A model generated the notes under the pieces. It was not told where the DNA came from. It ran no database searches and worked only from the letters and a program-made list of their open reading frames with translations. The position numbers and the translations under genes were made by a program. DNA of 64,000 nt, taken from the NCBI GenBank assembly GCA_025934835.1, contig JAICWL010000001.1, forward strand, positions 16,835-80,834. Direction: 5' to 3'. Below are positions 1-9,348 of this stretch, one piece after another (positions within the stretch are counted from its first letter, which is position 1; every line of letters begins with the position of its first letter). The stretch is from Fimbriimonadaceae bacterium (GTDB taxonomy: Bacteria > Armatimonadota > Fimbriimonadia > Fimbriimonadales > Fimbriimonadaceae).

Positions 1-641
1 GCACCGACAGCACTCGAGCAATCGGCATGGCGGCCGCCCGCTGCGAGAGCCCTCCCGAGGTTTGGCTAAACGCTTCAGGAATCGACGCCTACGGCGACGG
101 TCGAGACGCGATCTACACGGAGTCGTCGCCATTCGGAATGGGCTTCCCCGCGCAAGTGTGCAAAGCGTGGGAAGGGGCGGCCGTGGAGCTGGACCCACCC
201 GGAACCCGGCTCGTGCTGATGCGAACCGCCGTGGTTTTCGGCCGGAACGCCGCGGCTCTCATGCTCCTTCGCAAGGTAGTCAAGTGGTTCGCGGGCGGAA
301 GCGTGGGCGACGGGCGGCAGTTCATATCCTGGATCCATATCGAAGACCTGGTCAGGGCTTACGAGTTTTGCATGGATGAGGGGCTCGCGGGGCCGGTAAA
401 CGCGACCGCGCCAGAGCCGGTCCATAACGGAGAGCTGATGAGCGAGCTTCGGCGGCAGTTGGGCCGCCCGTGGTCGCCGCCTACGCCTGCGTGGGCCGTT
501 CGGGCGCTCGGTGCGCTCGGTGGTCCCCCTCCGGACCTAGCGCTGCAGAGCATTCGCGCGGTGCCCGAAGCGCTGCTGTCGCACGGCTTTAGCTTCCAGT
601 TTCCGGACCTCCGGTCGGCCATCGCAGCATCGATCGGCTAA
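1..641 (+). CDS. TIGR01777-type NAD(P)-dependent epimerase, 3' part
   Basis: The frame is open to the window edge (codons begin at base 3), so the N-terminal Rossmann half with its nucleotide-binding loop lies outside. What is seen matches the C-terminal two thirds of the extended short-chain dehydrogenase family TIGR01777 (SDR39U1-like, E. coli YfcH type): a segment PPEVWLNASGIDAYG resembling the family's serine/tyrosine active-site strand, LVLMRTAVVFGR, then FISWIHIEDLVRAYEF and the conserved PVNATAPEPV, and the usual tail (PTPAWAVRALGAL). In most members the motif contains a Tyr-Gly pair, kept here as AYG. The substrate of the family is poorly known. The ATG at 27 is internal and is not the true start. 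The gene runs 66 bases ahead of tig on the same strand; cotranscription is possible. Confidence 0.8.
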   Translation, partial: TDSTRAIGMAAARCESPPEVWLNASGIDAYGDGRDAIYTESSPFGMGFPAQVCKAWEGAAVELDPPGTRLVLMRTAVVFGRNAAALMLLRKVVKWFAGGSVGDGRQFISWIHIEDLVRAYEFCMDEGLAGPVNATAPEPVHNGELMSELRRQLGRPWSPPTPAWAVRALGALGGPPPDLALQSIRAVPEALLSHGFSFQFPDLRSAIAASIG

Positions 642-707
642 GCTCCCGCTCGGTCGCATCGCGCCGCGAAAGGTAAACTTCTAGATTCGGGTCGCCATTT
701 CACCGTC

Positions 708-2024
708 ATGCAAGTTACAAAGGAAGAACTCAACCCCTGCACCGTCAAGCTGGTCGTCGTTTGCGAACCCGCGGAAGTCAAGCAAGGGTACGACAAGGCG
801 TACAAGCAGATCGCCAAAACCCTGAAGCTTCCCGGCTTTCGGCCAGGTCATGCGCCTCGGGCGATGATCGAAAAGGTGGTTCAGAAGAGCGAGCTCGACG
901 AGCAGGCGGCTGAAAACATCGTGCGCGATACGTTTAAGAGCGCGATCGACAAAGAGAGTCTTCAACCCGACCCGACTACCCGCCCGGCCGTCGAGGTAAC
1001 AGCGCTCAGCCAAGACGAAGGCAAGCTCGAGTACACGGCCAAGGTGCCGCTGCCTCCGAAAGTGGAGCTTGGCGAGCTCAAAGGGCTCGAGGTCGAAAGG
1101 CCGCCGCTCGATGTCACGGACGACGAGGTCGACAAACAGCTCGAACAGATTAGAAAGCGTCAGCAGACGCGCGAGGCCGTCACCGGCCGCGGTCTCGAAG
1201 ATGGCGACGTGGCGGTTGTCAACATCCGTCCGGACGGCGAGGCAGGTGAGGGCCGCAACTTCATGATCATCGGCGGCCAATCGTTCAAGGCGCTCGATAC
1301 CGCCCTCAAAGGGATGGCCGTCGAAGAGATCAAGAGCAAGCAGATCCAGTTCCCGGAAGATTTTCAGGAGAAGGACTGGGCCGGCAAAAAGCTCAAAGTG
1401 CAGATCACGATGAACTCGCTGAACGCGGTCAAGCTGCCGGAGCTGGACGATGCTTTTGCCAAGTCTTTGAACGCCGAGAGCGTCGACCAGTTGAAGAACC
1501 GAATGCGCGAGGCAATCGGCCAGGCCAAGCTCCAGATGACCTCCGAAATGCTGCACGAGCAACTCCTGGAGAAGCTTCTGGAGCGCAGCTCCGTATGTGC
1601 CAGCGAGAACATGTGGGAAGCACTCGCCGAGAGGCGTCTGTCCGAAGTGGCCCAAGAGCAGGCCAAGGCGGGCAAGTCGCTAGAAGCGTACGCCCAGGAA
1701 AACGGCATGACCCTGGAGCAGCTCGTACAAGCATGGCGAGACAAATCCAAGATGCACGTCGAGCGCGCGCTCCTCATCCGCGAGGTATTCGCCAAGGAGC
1801 AGATGTCGCTGACGAACGACGAGCTCAACAAGGAACTGTACGCGATGGCCGCCGAATATGGCACAGGCCCCGAAGAGATGTACAACTTGCTGAAAGCGAA
1901 CAACGCTTTCGATGAGCTGAACTTCCGGGCGATCTCGAAGAAGGTGGGCGAGTTTCTTCTAGCCCAGGCCGAGGTTCGCGAAGCGCAGCCGCAATCTGCT
2001 GGAGCCGGGACCGACCCGTCGTGA
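708..2024 (+). CDS. tig: Trigger factor, ribosome-associated chaperone
   Basis: The 438-residue product has normal trigger factor length and domain order: an N-terminal ribosome-binding domain with the signature GFRPGHAP (about residue 45), a central FKBP-like peptidyl-prolyl isomerase domain (about 150-240, beginning at GRGLEDGDVAVVN) and a helical C-terminal domain. It binds ribosomal protein L23 at the exit tunnel and shields nascent chains. The C-terminus ends in a Pro/Gly/Ala-rich tail. It is followed by clpP and clpX on the same strand, the order found in many bacteria, linking folding of new proteins to their degradation. A hexamer TAAACT (674-679) and TAGATT (682-687) lie ahead of the start as possible -10 boxes. 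No strong Shine-Dalgarno sequence precedes the ATG. Confidence 0.96.
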   Translation: MQVTKEELNPCTVKLVVVCEPAEVKQGYDKAYKQIAKTLKLPGFRPGHAPRAMIEKVVQKSELDEQAAENIVRDTFKSAIDKESLQPDPTTRPAVEVTALSQDEGKLEYTAKVPLPPKVELGELKGLEVERPPLDVTDDEVDKQLEQIRKRQQTREAVTGRGLEDGDVAVVNIRPDGEAGEGRNFMIIGGQSFKALDTALKGMAVEEIKSKQIQFPEDFQEKDWAGKKLKVQITMNSLNAVKLPELDDAFAKSLNAESVDQLKNRMREAIGQAKLQMTSEMLHEQLLEKLLERSSVCASENMWEALAERRLSEVAQEQAKAGKSLEAYAQENGMTLEQLVQAWRDKSKMHVERALLIREVFAKEQMSLTNDELNKELYAMAAEYGTGPEEMYNLLKANNAFDELNFRAISKKVGEFLLAQAEVREAQPQSAGAGTDPS

Positions 2025-2195
2025 CGGCCCGCGGCTCCCGGAGGACGCTCGAACCTTCCGTGCCCCGGCCTCGTAGAAATCGCAATCAGCCAACAGGCTT
2101 GCCGCTTCGTCCTGCGGACGGTGCAACGACAGAGTAATCTCGACCTAGAGATTGTCGCCGGCAACCGCCGACAACTTGCTAGAGGCTCTACAAGA

Positions 2196-2780
2196 ATGGG
2201 AATTCCTTACGTCGTCGAACAAACCGCTCGGGGGGAACGGACCTACGATATCTGGTCCAGACTCCTAAAGGACCGCATCGTGTTTCTGGGGACCCCTGTG
2301 GACGATTATGTGGCGAATCTTATCGTCGCGCAGCTCTTATTCCTCGAAAAGGAAGACCCGGATAAGGACATCGACTTCTACATTAACTCGCCGGGCGGCT
2401 CGGTGAGCTCGGGCCTTGCGATCTATGACGCTATGCAAATCGTCAAACCAGATGTGGCGACGATCTGCGTGGGCCAAGCCGCCTCTATGGGCGCGGTTCT
2501 CCTCGCGGGCGGAGCGAAAGACAAGAGGTATTGCCTCAAACACGCCAGAGTGATGATTCATCAAGTTTCCGCTGGATTCCAGGGAACTACAGCCGATATT
2601 AATGTTCAGGCTGCTGAGATCAACCGCTACATGGACATGCTAATGGAGATCCTGGCTCGTCATAGCGGTAAGGACATGGAAAAAGTCCGCAAGGATTGCG
2701 ACCGGGACTATTTCATGTCAGGCGAGGAAGCCGTACAATACGGCATCGTCGACAAGGTTCTCGAAAGCGGCGTCAGGTAA
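2196..2780 (+). CDS. clpP: ATP-dependent Clp protease proteolytic subunit
   Basis: The 194-residue serine peptidase forms the tetradecameric chamber that degrades substrates unfolded by ClpX. The catalytic triad is complete with canonical numbering when the ATG at 2196 is used: Ser97 (GQAASMG), His122 (VMIHQ) and Asp171 (CDRDYF). An upstream in-frame ATG at 2121 would add 25 residues with no family match; the start at 2196 gives [10 protein letters not shown], the usual ClpP beginning, behind AGAGG at 2181. The 171-base gap after tig shows no clear terminator, so transcription from tig is possible, though an internal promoter may exist. clpX follows after 15 bases. Confidence 0.96.
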   Translation: MGIPYVVEQTARGERTYDIWSRLLKDRIVFLGTPVDDYVANLIVAQLLFLEKEDPDKDIDFYINSPGGSVSSGLAIYDAMQIVKPDVATICVGQAASMGAVLLAGGAKDKRYCLKHARVMIHQVSAGFQGTTADINVQAAEINRYMDMLMEILARHSGKDMEKVRKDCDRDYFMSGEEAVQYGIVDKVLESGVR

Positions 2781-2795
2781 GAGATCGATTTAGGT

Positions 2796-4109
2796 ATGGC
2801 GGGCAAGACGATGGAGCGGCGAGACCAGTGCTGTTTATGCGGAAAGACGAAGGAGCAGGTTAAGAAGCTCATCGTGGGATTGCACGGCGCGGTCTGCTGC
2901 GACTGCATCGACCTGTGCAACGACATCTTGCACAACGACGGCGAGAAGCCGAGCCCGACGCCGCCACCGACTGCCGCCGTCGTACGGCCCCAGCCTGCGC
3001 AAGGATTTTCCGCAACCGCTTCGGGGCGCGTGCCCAAGCCGAAGGAGATCGTCGATTTCCTCGACCAGTACGTAGTCGGGCAGCACCAAGCCAAGCGCTC
3101 GCTGTCGGTCGCGGTTTATAACCACTACAAGCGGATCGGCGAATCCACCAGTGAGGGGGTCGAGCTTCAGAAGTCGAACATCCTCATGGTCGGCCCAACT
3201 GGCTCCGGAAAAACGCTGCTTGCGCAGACTTTGGCCCGGATGCTGAACGTGCCGTTCGCTATCGCCGACGCGACTGCGCTGACCGAGGCCGGCTACGTGG
3301 GCGAGGATGTCGAGAACATTCTGCTGAAGCTGTACCAGGCGGCGGAAGGACTCGACCAGCGGAACCCCAAGGCACTCTGTGAGCGCGGCATCATTTATGT
3401 CGACGAGATCGACAAGATCGCCCGCAAGAGCGATAACCCCTCGATCACCCGCGATGTGAGCGGCGAAGGGGTGCAGCAGGCGCTTCTCAAAATTTTGGAA
3501 GGGACCGTCGCGAACGTCCCGCCGAGCGGCGGACGCAAGCACCCACAGCAGGAATATCTGCAAATCGACACGACGAACATCCTGTTCGTGTGCGCCGGAG
3601 CCTTCGAAGGCATAGAAGATATGATCCGCAGGCGCATGAAGGAGAACGTCATGGGCTTCCGCTCCAACCCGGAGTCGCAGGAAGACCGCAAGAAGAGCGT
3701 GATCCACAAGGTCATGCCGGAAGACCTACTGAAATTCGGCTTGATTCCCGAGTTCATAGGACGGCTGCCCGTCATCGCATCGCTTGATCCGCTCGACGAG
3801 GACGCACTCGTGCGAATCCTCACCGAGCCGCGCAACGCGATCCTTAAGCAGTACTCGCGCTTCTTCGAACTGGATGGCGTGGAACTTATCGTCGAGCCAC
3901 CGGCGCTTCGCGAAGTCGCTCAGGAAGCCCTGAAGCGGAAGACCGGCGCAAGAGCGCTGAGGGCGATTATCGAACAGGTCATGCTCGACGTGATGTACGA
4001 AGTGCCCAGCGCGGCAGACATCAAGCGAGTCATCGTCCCCAAAGGCATCATCGAGGAGGGCCACCACCCGATTCTGATGACCGAGGACGAAATCCGCGAA
4101 GCTAGCTAG
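2796..4109 (+). CDS. clpX: ClpX, ATP-dependent unfoldase of ClpXP
   Basis: The 437-residue AAA+ unfoldase recognises tagged substrates, unfolds them and threads them into ClpP. Visible features are the N-terminal C4 zinc-binding domain (Cys12/Cys15 and Cys34/Cys37), a Pro-rich linker (about 50-75), Walker A GPTGSGKT near residue 133, Walker B IIYVDEID near 199, and a C-terminal AAA lid. The [20 protein letters not shown] segment is the family's conserved sensor region. Length is normal. It lies 15 bases after clpP and is almost certainly cotranscribed with it. The next gene is convergent, with only about 20 bases between the stops. Confidence 0.97.
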   Translation: MAGKTMERRDQCCLCGKTKEQVKKLIVGLHGAVCCDCIDLCNDILHNDGEKPSPTPPPTAAVVRPQPAQGFSATASGRVPKPKEIVDFLDQYVVGQHQAKRSLSVAVYNHYKRIGESTSEGVELQKSNILMVGPTGSGKTLLAQTLARMLNVPFAIADATALTEAGYVGEDVENILLKLYQAAEGLDQRNPKALCERGIIYVDEIDKIARKSDNPSITRDVSGEGVQQALLKILEGTVANVPPSGGRKHPQQEYLQIDTTNILFVCAGAFEGIEDMIRRRMKENVMGFRSNPESQEDRKKSVIHKVMPEDLLKFGLIPEFIGRLPVIASLDPLDEDALVRILTEPRNAILKQYSRFFELDGVELIVEPPALREVAQEALKRKTGARALRAIIEQVMLDVMYEVPSAADIKRVIVPKGIIEEGHHPILMTEDEIREAS

Positions 4110-4130
4110 GCGAGATCGGCCACACTTCGG

Positions 4131-6887
4131 CTAGAGAATCCGCACCTGCATGCGCGAGCCCTCGTACCGCACCACGCGGTCCGATTTCGGCTCCTCCTCG
4201 ATACCCGCGCCGTGTCCTTGGCCGACTAGCACGACATGGAAAGTGCGCGTGGCCTGCATGCCGGGATATGTGCCTTGGCAGTCGCCAAGGACCAACGTGT
4301 GCGTCGCCTCGTTCCACCGCATGGGGATCACAGACCGTTGGCCCTGTTCGTATCCATACCCGTCGCCTTGATCGTCGTAAAGCTTGAACGACGCGTTCGA
4401 ACCGGGATAAATGCGCAGCTCGATCGGATCGGCCGGCTTCTCGGACGAGTACTGCAGCGGGGGGCCGAAGGGAACGATCGAGCCGGCCCGCACATAGATC
4501 GGCAACGTGCCGATCGGAGCCGGGGCGACTACGTCTTGTCCCCCGCGCAGACGCTCGCCAGTCCAAAAGTCGAACCACCCGGGGCTCGTCGGCAGATAAA
4601 CCGATCGAGATGTCGCGCCGGGCTCGAGCACCGGGCTCACCATAAGCGATGACCCGAACATGAGCTGGTCGCCGATACTCCATGTGCGCTTATCGGTCCG
4701 AAAGTCCATCGGTAGCCCTCGCATCATCGTGAAGCCATCGTTGGTCACGCGCCAGGCGAGCGAATAGGTGTAAGGCAGCAGACGGTAGCGCAGCCGGTCG
4801 TACTTTGCGAGAATCGCCTGCGTGTCGGGCCCGAAGCGCCAAGGCTCCTTGGGCTCACCCGTGCCGTGCACGCGAAAGATCGGGCAGAAGGAGCCCCACT
4901 CGAACCAGCGCGTGAAAAGCTCTCGATATGCCGGGTCGCTCGGCGAGCCACCGAAGAACCCTCCGATGTCGGTGCACCAGTACGGCACTCCCGCCATGCA
5001 GAAGTTGAGGCCCCCGCTCACTTGCCGCTTCAAAACGTCCCAAGTGCCTTGGATATCTCCCGACCAAGTCGCGGCGGCATTGCGCTGCTGGCCCGCGAAG
5101 ACCGAGCGCGTCAGTATGAACACACGCTTGTCGTTCGTCTCCTTGCGCTGCCCCTTGTAGACGGCCTCAGTCGTCATCAGGGAGTACGCGTTGAGTTCCC
5201 TTCCTGCGGGCCCGAGCGCCGTCTTCTGCTCGCGGAAGGCGTTCATAGGCACTTCTGGCTCGGTTGCGTCGAGCCACCACGCATCGACGCCCAGGCGGAA
5301 CAGCTTGTCGCGCATCTGACGCCAATAGATCTCGCGTCCTAGGGGGCTGAAGGCATCGTAGTAGCGATTGTTTCCGCCCCAATCGTGGTAATCGGCGTAC
5401 AAGAGCCCCTTCTTATCCAGCTCGTCGTAATTGTCCGACCCGGGCGCGAACTTCGCCCATACCGAAATCATGAAGTGCAGGTGGAAATCGTCGTGGAGCG
5501 TTCTGATCAGCCCTGCCGGATCGGGATAGCGCTTCGGGTCGAATCGGTGCGACCCCCAGGGATATGGATCCCAATAGAACCAGTCCTGGACGATGTTATC
5601 GATCGGAAACTGCTGCTTCCGAAACTCCTGCGCCACGTCGACGAGCTCCTGAGAGCTCTTGTAGCGCTCCTTGCACTGCCAGTATCCGAACGCCCATTTC
5701 CCGAACATCGGCGCCTGGCCGGTTGCCTGGCGATACCCCGAGATGACGTCGTCCAGCTCCGGACCCAGAATCACGTAATAGTCGATTTGGTCTGCCGTGT
5801 CCGACCTCCATGTGAAATCGGTTCCCTTGCCGGGCGGAGTCCATTCGAGCCGAGCGATGGCCTCCCCTTGGTTCTGGAAGTACTCCATCCGGATGGGCAC
5901 GAGCGTGTTCGCCGGCAATGTTATCCGCCCCGTTGAAGGCGACAGCGGCTTGACGCGCCAGTCGTCGATAATCTTCTTTTCGTTCACGAACAGGCGGACG
6001 CCATCATCGGTCTTGGCGGTAAATGTGTATTCGCCTGCGTCGCCGGTCTTCACCAGCCCGTCCCATTGCACCGAGAAGTTGTCGTGCGGAATCCCCTCAG
6101 CGGGTCCCTGTTTCCAGTCGAAATCGATAGTCGGGTCGATACGGCCCTGCAAGACGTGCTTAAGCTCTTTGTCGTCGAAGTAAAACCCTGAAAGACCGCC
6201 CGGCACTTTGCGCCGGGTGTACAGACGGCCGGGCGGGATCACCTGCGATAGGTCTCCGAGCGAAACGTCGGTTGCGGAGGCGTTATCCCAGAGGATTCCG
6301 TACCCCGCCGTGGACACGAGCATCGGGTTCACGTCTACCGTGTTGTCTTGCACGAGGTGCGCCGAATGCCCGGTGTAGTCGAAGATGCCGTCCTGCAGGC
6401 AGCCGAGCCCATAGAACGCCTGGTTTTCCGGAAGCTCGAAGCGCTGCTCGACGTGCGAAGTCGGTTCGCCCCCGACGGTCGCGGGAGTAAAGGTCCGTCC
6501 CGCGTTGCCCCGGTCTCGCAGCAGCAGCTTGCCGAACGCGTCGCGGAACGACAGGCGTCCGGTGCCAAGGTCCACGCCAACGCTTCCCTTTGCAGTCTTG
6601 ACCGTAACGTCGGCACCTTTGCGGATAATCGCATACTTCGCCGTCGGCCAATCTCGGGTTACGACGAGGCTCTTCCTGGAGGAAAGCCGGCCCGTCGGGG
6701 AGTAGACGATGTGAAATAGCCGGTCTGTGCAAGGCTGGACCCACAGCTTGCCGGGCTTGAGGTCGAATACAGCTGCCTGAGAAGTTGAGGTTTGAGCCTG
6801 CACGGCTGCGACGGCCGCGAAGACGGCGATCGTCGAGAGCGTCCTGGCCGGACTAAAGCTCGCCCGGAGGCTAATTCGAGACTCCAC
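4131..6887 (-). CDS. Secreted GH31 glycosidase with PA14 insert, alpha-xylosidase-like
   Basis: The 918-residue protein starts at a GTG and carries an N-terminal signal peptide (hydrophobic stretch about 16-31 ending AVQA). Domain order: N-terminal beta-sandwich (about 40-225), a PA14 carbohydrate-binding-type domain (about 230-360; SGFYFDD, GEYTFTAKTDDGVRLFV, DDW) inserted before the catalytic barrel, then the GH31 (beta/alpha)8 barrel and C-terminal beta domains. The likely nucleophile is Asp540 (WWLDATEPE) and the acid/base Asp611 (TWSGDIQGTW). A PA14 domain at this place is known in GH31 alpha-xylosidases that act on xyloglucan oligosaccharides, so that activity is the best guess; alpha-glucosidase is the alternative. 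It stands alone, convergent with clpX. A TAGAAC at 6894-6899 lies six bases ahead of the GTG, close to the leaderless promoter pattern seen elsewhere in the window. Confidence 0.9.
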   Translation of the reverse strand: MESRISLRASFSPARTLSTIAVFAAVAAVQAQTSTSQAAVFDLKPGKLWVQPCTDRLFHIVYSPTGRLSSRKSLVVTRDWPTAKYAIIRKGADVTVKTAKGSVGVDLGTGRLSFRDAFGKLLLRDRGNAGRTFTPATVGGEPTSHVEQRFELPENQAFYGLGCLQDGIFDYTGHSAHLVQDNTVDVNPMLVSTAGYGILWDNASATDVSLGDLSQVIPPGRLYTRRKVPGGLSGFYFDDKELKHVLQGRIDPTIDFDWKQGPAEGIPHDNFSVQWDGLVKTGDAGEYTFTAKTDDGVRLFVNEKKIIDDWRVKPLSPSTGRITLPANTLVPIRMEYFQNQGEAIARLEWTPPGKGTDFTWRSDTADQIDYYVILGPELDDVISGYRQATGQAPMFGKWAFGYWQCKERYKSSQELVDVAQEFRKQQFPIDNIVQDWFYWDPYPWGSHRFDPKRYPDPAGLIRTLHDDFHLHFMISVWAKFAPGSDNYDELDKKGLLYADYHDWGGNNRYYDAFSPLGREIYWRQMRDKLFRLGVDAWWLDATEPEVPMNAFREQKTALGPAGRELNAYSLMTTEAVYKGQRKETNDKRVFILTRSVFAGQQRNAAATWSGDIQGTWDVLKRQVSGGLNFCMAGVPYWCTDIGGFFGGSPSDPAYRELFTRWFEWGSFCPIFRVHGTGEPKEPWRFGPDTQAILAKYDRLRYRLLPYTYSLAWRVTNDGFTMMRGLPMDFRTDKRTWSIGDQLMFGSSLMVSPVLEPGATSRSVYLPTSPGWFDFWTGERLRGGQDVVAPAPIGTLPIYVRAGSIVPFGPPLQYSSEKPADPIELRIYPGSNASFKLYDDQGDGYGYEQGQRSVIPMRWNEATHTLVLGDCQGTYPGMQATRTFHVVLVGQGHGAGIEEEPKSDRVVRYEGSRMQVRIL

Positions 6888-7061
6888 CTACACGTTCTAC
6901 CGCCTCGGCGTGCCGAAGACGGTTGTCAACGTAATTTGCAGGCGCGTTTCTACCCAGCATTTGGTACCAAGCGAGCCAGTTTGCCAGGCTCACAGCCATC
7001 CTGCGGCAGATATACCATTCGGAGGTGCCTTTTTATGGTGTTCCTCCTACCAGCAACAAAA

Positions 7062-7087
7062 CGGGCCGAAGCGAATGCGTCGGCCCG
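7062..7087 (-). terminator. Rho-independent terminator of the PEP-CTERM gene
   Basis: An 8-bp perfect stem, CGGGCCGA/TCGGCCCG with a 10-base loop, lies just after the stop of the PEP-CTERM gene. On the minus strand the stem is followed by TTTTGTTG, a usable T tract. Confidence 0.8.
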
Positions 7088-7114
7088 AATCGAGTCAAGT
7101 GGAAGCCCTTTTTT

Positions 7115-7732
7115 CTAGGCCTTCTTCCGGCGGCGGGCGAGAAGCCCAACCAAGCCGATACCCACGACCGCGAGAGACGCAGGCTCGGGAACGGGCTGGA
7201 ACGAACCAGTGCCGTACCCGGTGATCGATGCGATCTGGCCGGGATGGATCGCGACGTCGTTCACGTGGAGCGTGAACGATCCGCTTCCGGCGGGATTCGT
7301 GAAAGTGAACGCTTGATCGTTCGTAAGTGTCGTGAAGGCGACGTTGACGCCGCCTGCATTGTTGGTCGACACATGACCGAGCAGGTCCGCATGGAATATC
7401 GCCGTGCCGCCTCCCGCGATGCCCGTAGGCGCCGAGAAGGTAACGGTCAGATCGAAAGTATGGCCGCCGTAGTTATTTGCCGTATTGTCGAGCGAGAAAG
7501 CGCCGAGATTGTCGGTATTCGCGCCCGCGACAGGATCGCCTCCAAGAGCATAAAAATTGCTCTCGGTGGTCGCATCAAACGTCGATCCAAAGTAAGTTAG
7601 ACCGGAAAGCGATGAGCTGGAGCCGCCGTCAAAAGCCCCTGTGGAGGCCCCCGACAACGTCAGCTCAGCCGCGCCGGCAAACGCTGCGCAGCCCAAAAGT
7701 AAAGCCGCAACGCCAAAAACACGTCCTTTCAT
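7115..7732 (-). CDS. PEP-CTERM sorting-domain protein
   Basis: The 205-residue exported protein has a signal peptide (MKGRVFGVAALLLGCAAFAGA) and a classic C-terminal PEP-CTERM tail: VPEPASLAVV, a hydrophobic helix and a basic RRRKK end. Such tails are processed by an exosortase and are linked to the cell surface and to exopolysaccharide. The middle (about 25-175) is Gly/Thr/Asn-rich and beta-type, with no recognised catalytic motif; its role is unknown. A good Shine-Dalgarno sequence (AGAGGT) precedes the ATG on the minus strand, and a TACAAT-like -10 lies upstream near 7770. No exosortase gene is in the window. The gene is divergent from the propeller lipoprotein that follows. Confidence 0.82.
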   Translation of the reverse strand: MKGRVFGVAALLLGCAAFAGAAELTLSGASTGAFDGGSSSSLSGLTYFGSTFDATTESNFYALGGDPVAGANTDNLGAFSLDNTANNYGGHTFDLTVTFSAPTGIAGGGTAIFHADLLGHVSTNNAGGVNVAFTTLTNDQAFTFTNPAGSGSFTLHVNDVAIHPGQIASITGYGTGSFQPVPEPASLAVVGIGLVGLLARRRKKA

Positions 7733-8008
7733 TTACCTCTCCTCTAGCCGGCTAACAGTTCGCCGACCCATGTGGGATTGTACTATATGCCGCGTTGAAA
7801 GTTGCCACGATTTGGCGAAAAAACAACGACGGCAGGATATGGTGGGCTTTGGCACAACAACGTTATCCGCATGCCCCCTTCATTGTGGACTCGACTGAAC
7901 ACCCTCCTGTTCGCGATGCCCGCTAAAAAGCCGTCACTCCTTTGTACTACAAGGGAACAAATCTGGGTCGCGACGCATCACATCCGTGAGTTTCATGGGA
8001 GAGGGAAA

Positions 8009-8938
8009 ATGATCCAATTGTTTCATCAGGCCCGCGAGCGGCGCACTTGGCTCGCCCTAGGCGCGGCGGTAGCGCTGTCTGTGTTTCTGACCGCTTGCGG
8101 AGGCGGAGGGGGCGGCAGTTCCGTCACGGAGAATAATCAGCCCAAGATCGTAGTTTCAAGCAACTTCGAGAACGTGGGGTCTACGACGAACAACCATCTC
8201 TACATCGCCAATCTCGATGGCACCTCGCGAGTCCCACTTACATCGGCAGACGACTATCATCCGTCCGCTGCGAACGGCGTAGCGGTCTACGTGAGTAAGA
8301 GCGTTAGCCCCTGGCAGATCTTCAAGATCAGGCTCGACGGGACGGGCAATGCGCAGCTTACGAATCTGCCGGCCGACGCGTTTGCGCCCGCGATCGATGC
8401 GTCCGGCACCAAGGTCGTGTTCGCCGCCGCGAACACCGACCAGACCAAGCCCGCGAACATCGCGACCATAAACGTCGACGGAAGCGGCCTTGCGATCCTA
8501 CCCATTACCGGGACAACGCCTACGTGGAGCCCCGACGGCACGAAGATCGCCTACACGAATCCATCGGACCAGAACAAGCTCTACATAGCTAACGCGGACG
8601 GGTCCGGCTCAGCGGCAGCCGTCGGAGTCCAAGGCGACGCCCAAGACCCCGATTGGGTCGGAACCAAAATCACGTTCTTCGGGACGCGGAGCGGCATCGA
8701 AGGGATCTGGATCTACGACACGACGACAAAGCAGGAGACGCAGCTTACGACGGCGCCGGTGAATGGCACGCAGCAGCGTCCCACGCTGAGAAGAGACGGC
8801 GGGCAGGTGATGTTCGTCGGGCCCACTTCGGGCGTCTCACCGCGGAAGGTTCTGTATACCGTCGACTCTGTGGGCGGACCCGTTGCAGCCACCTTCGATT
8901 GGGGCGGAGATGTGGAATCCGCGTCGTTCGTGAGGTGA
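8009..8938 (+). CDS. TolB-like beta-propeller lipoprotein
   Basis: The start at 8009 (MIQLFHQARE) is chosen over the longer frame from 7802 because GGGAGAGGG sits just upstream and the product then begins with a lipoprotein signal peptide ending in LTAC, followed by a Gly-rich linker. The 309-residue protein has repeated PD40/TolB-type blades (NNHLYIANLDGTSRVPLTS, WQIFKIRLDGTGNAQLTN, PTWSPDGTKIAYT, NKLYIANADGSG), consistent with a six- or seven-bladed propeller anchored in a membrane. It may bind a protein partner or cell-surface ligand; the actual function is unknown. No other tol or pal gene is nearby, so a true TolB role is unlikely. Confidence 0.8.
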   Translation: MIQLFHQARERRTWLALGAAVALSVFLTACGGGGGGSSVTENNQPKIVVSSNFENVGSTTNNHLYIANLDGTSRVPLTSADDYHPSAANGVAVYVSKSVSPWQIFKIRLDGTGNAQLTNLPADAFAPAIDASGTKVVFAAANTDQTKPANIATINVDGSGLAILPITGTTPTWSPDGTKIAYTNPSDQNKLYIANADGSGSAAAVGVQGDAQDPDWVGTKITFFGTRSGIEGIWIYDTTTKQETQLTTAPVNGTQQRPTLRRDGGQVMFVGPTSGVSPRKVLYTVDSVGGPVAATFDWGGDVESASFVR

Positions 8939-8948
8939 CAAGAAACAA

Positions 8949-8966
8949 GGGCGCCCGAGGGCGCCC
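8949..8966 (+). terminator. Terminator-like hairpin after the propeller lipoprotein
   Basis: A 7-bp GC stem, GGGCGCC/GGCGCCC with a four-base loop, lies 11 bases after the stop. No T tract follows, so it may protect the 3' end or act with Rho rather than terminate alone. Confidence 0.5.
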
Positions 8967-9266
8967 CTGAAACTGAAGGCTCGCTGCTGACTAAGGGAGA
9001 GCAACACAGCTTTGAGCCTCACTATATTGGACGACATATCAGCGCCTTTCGGCAATAGGATGTCTTGTGGTGATTGCCGCAACATCGCTGGATTGTCGAA
9101 GCCGAGGCTGCAAGATCTTCGCCGGGGGCCAGCCGCGGCGACAGGTGTCAGTGGAATCAAGGTCGTTCGGCTCGCTCAGTGCTCCTTGTATTCAAAAAAG
9201 CAACAAAACGCGCGGAGTTTACGTCACAATAGACCGTTACGGCCTTGGTCTGACCTTCTGGACTCC

Positions 9267-9285
9267 CCCGCTCAAGCGGGTTTTG
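9267..9285 (+). terminator. Small terminator-like hairpin in the RRM gene leader (possible attenuator)
   Basis: The sequence CCCGC-TCAA-GCGGG is followed directly by TTTTG. It lies about 65 bases ahead of the RRM protein start, on the same strand, so it could end transcripts early. The five-pair stem is short. Confidence 0.45.
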
Positions 9286-9320
9286 TGATAAGGGAACGTC
9301 GACTGCAGCACGGACAAATC

Positions 9321-9333
9321 GGGGAACATCCCC
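9321..9333 (+). promoter_or_regulatory. Hairpin next to the RRM gene ribosome binding site
   Basis: GGGG-AACAT-CCCC forms a small stem that ends five bases before the AGGAG at 9339. This could limit ribosome access or be a site for autoregulation; the evidence is positional only. Confidence 0.35.
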
Positions 9334-9348
9334 TATCAGGAGATCAGA

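Larger units (their letters stand above)
8939..9348. other. 410-base intergenic region
   Basis: No convincing gene is seen. It holds the hairpin after the propeller lipoprotein (8949-8966) and, near the other end, the leader of the RRM gene with two hairpins (9267-9285 and 9321-9333). The middle (about 8990-9190) shows no structure or promoter I can support. Short frames here lack coding character. Confidence 0.5.
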
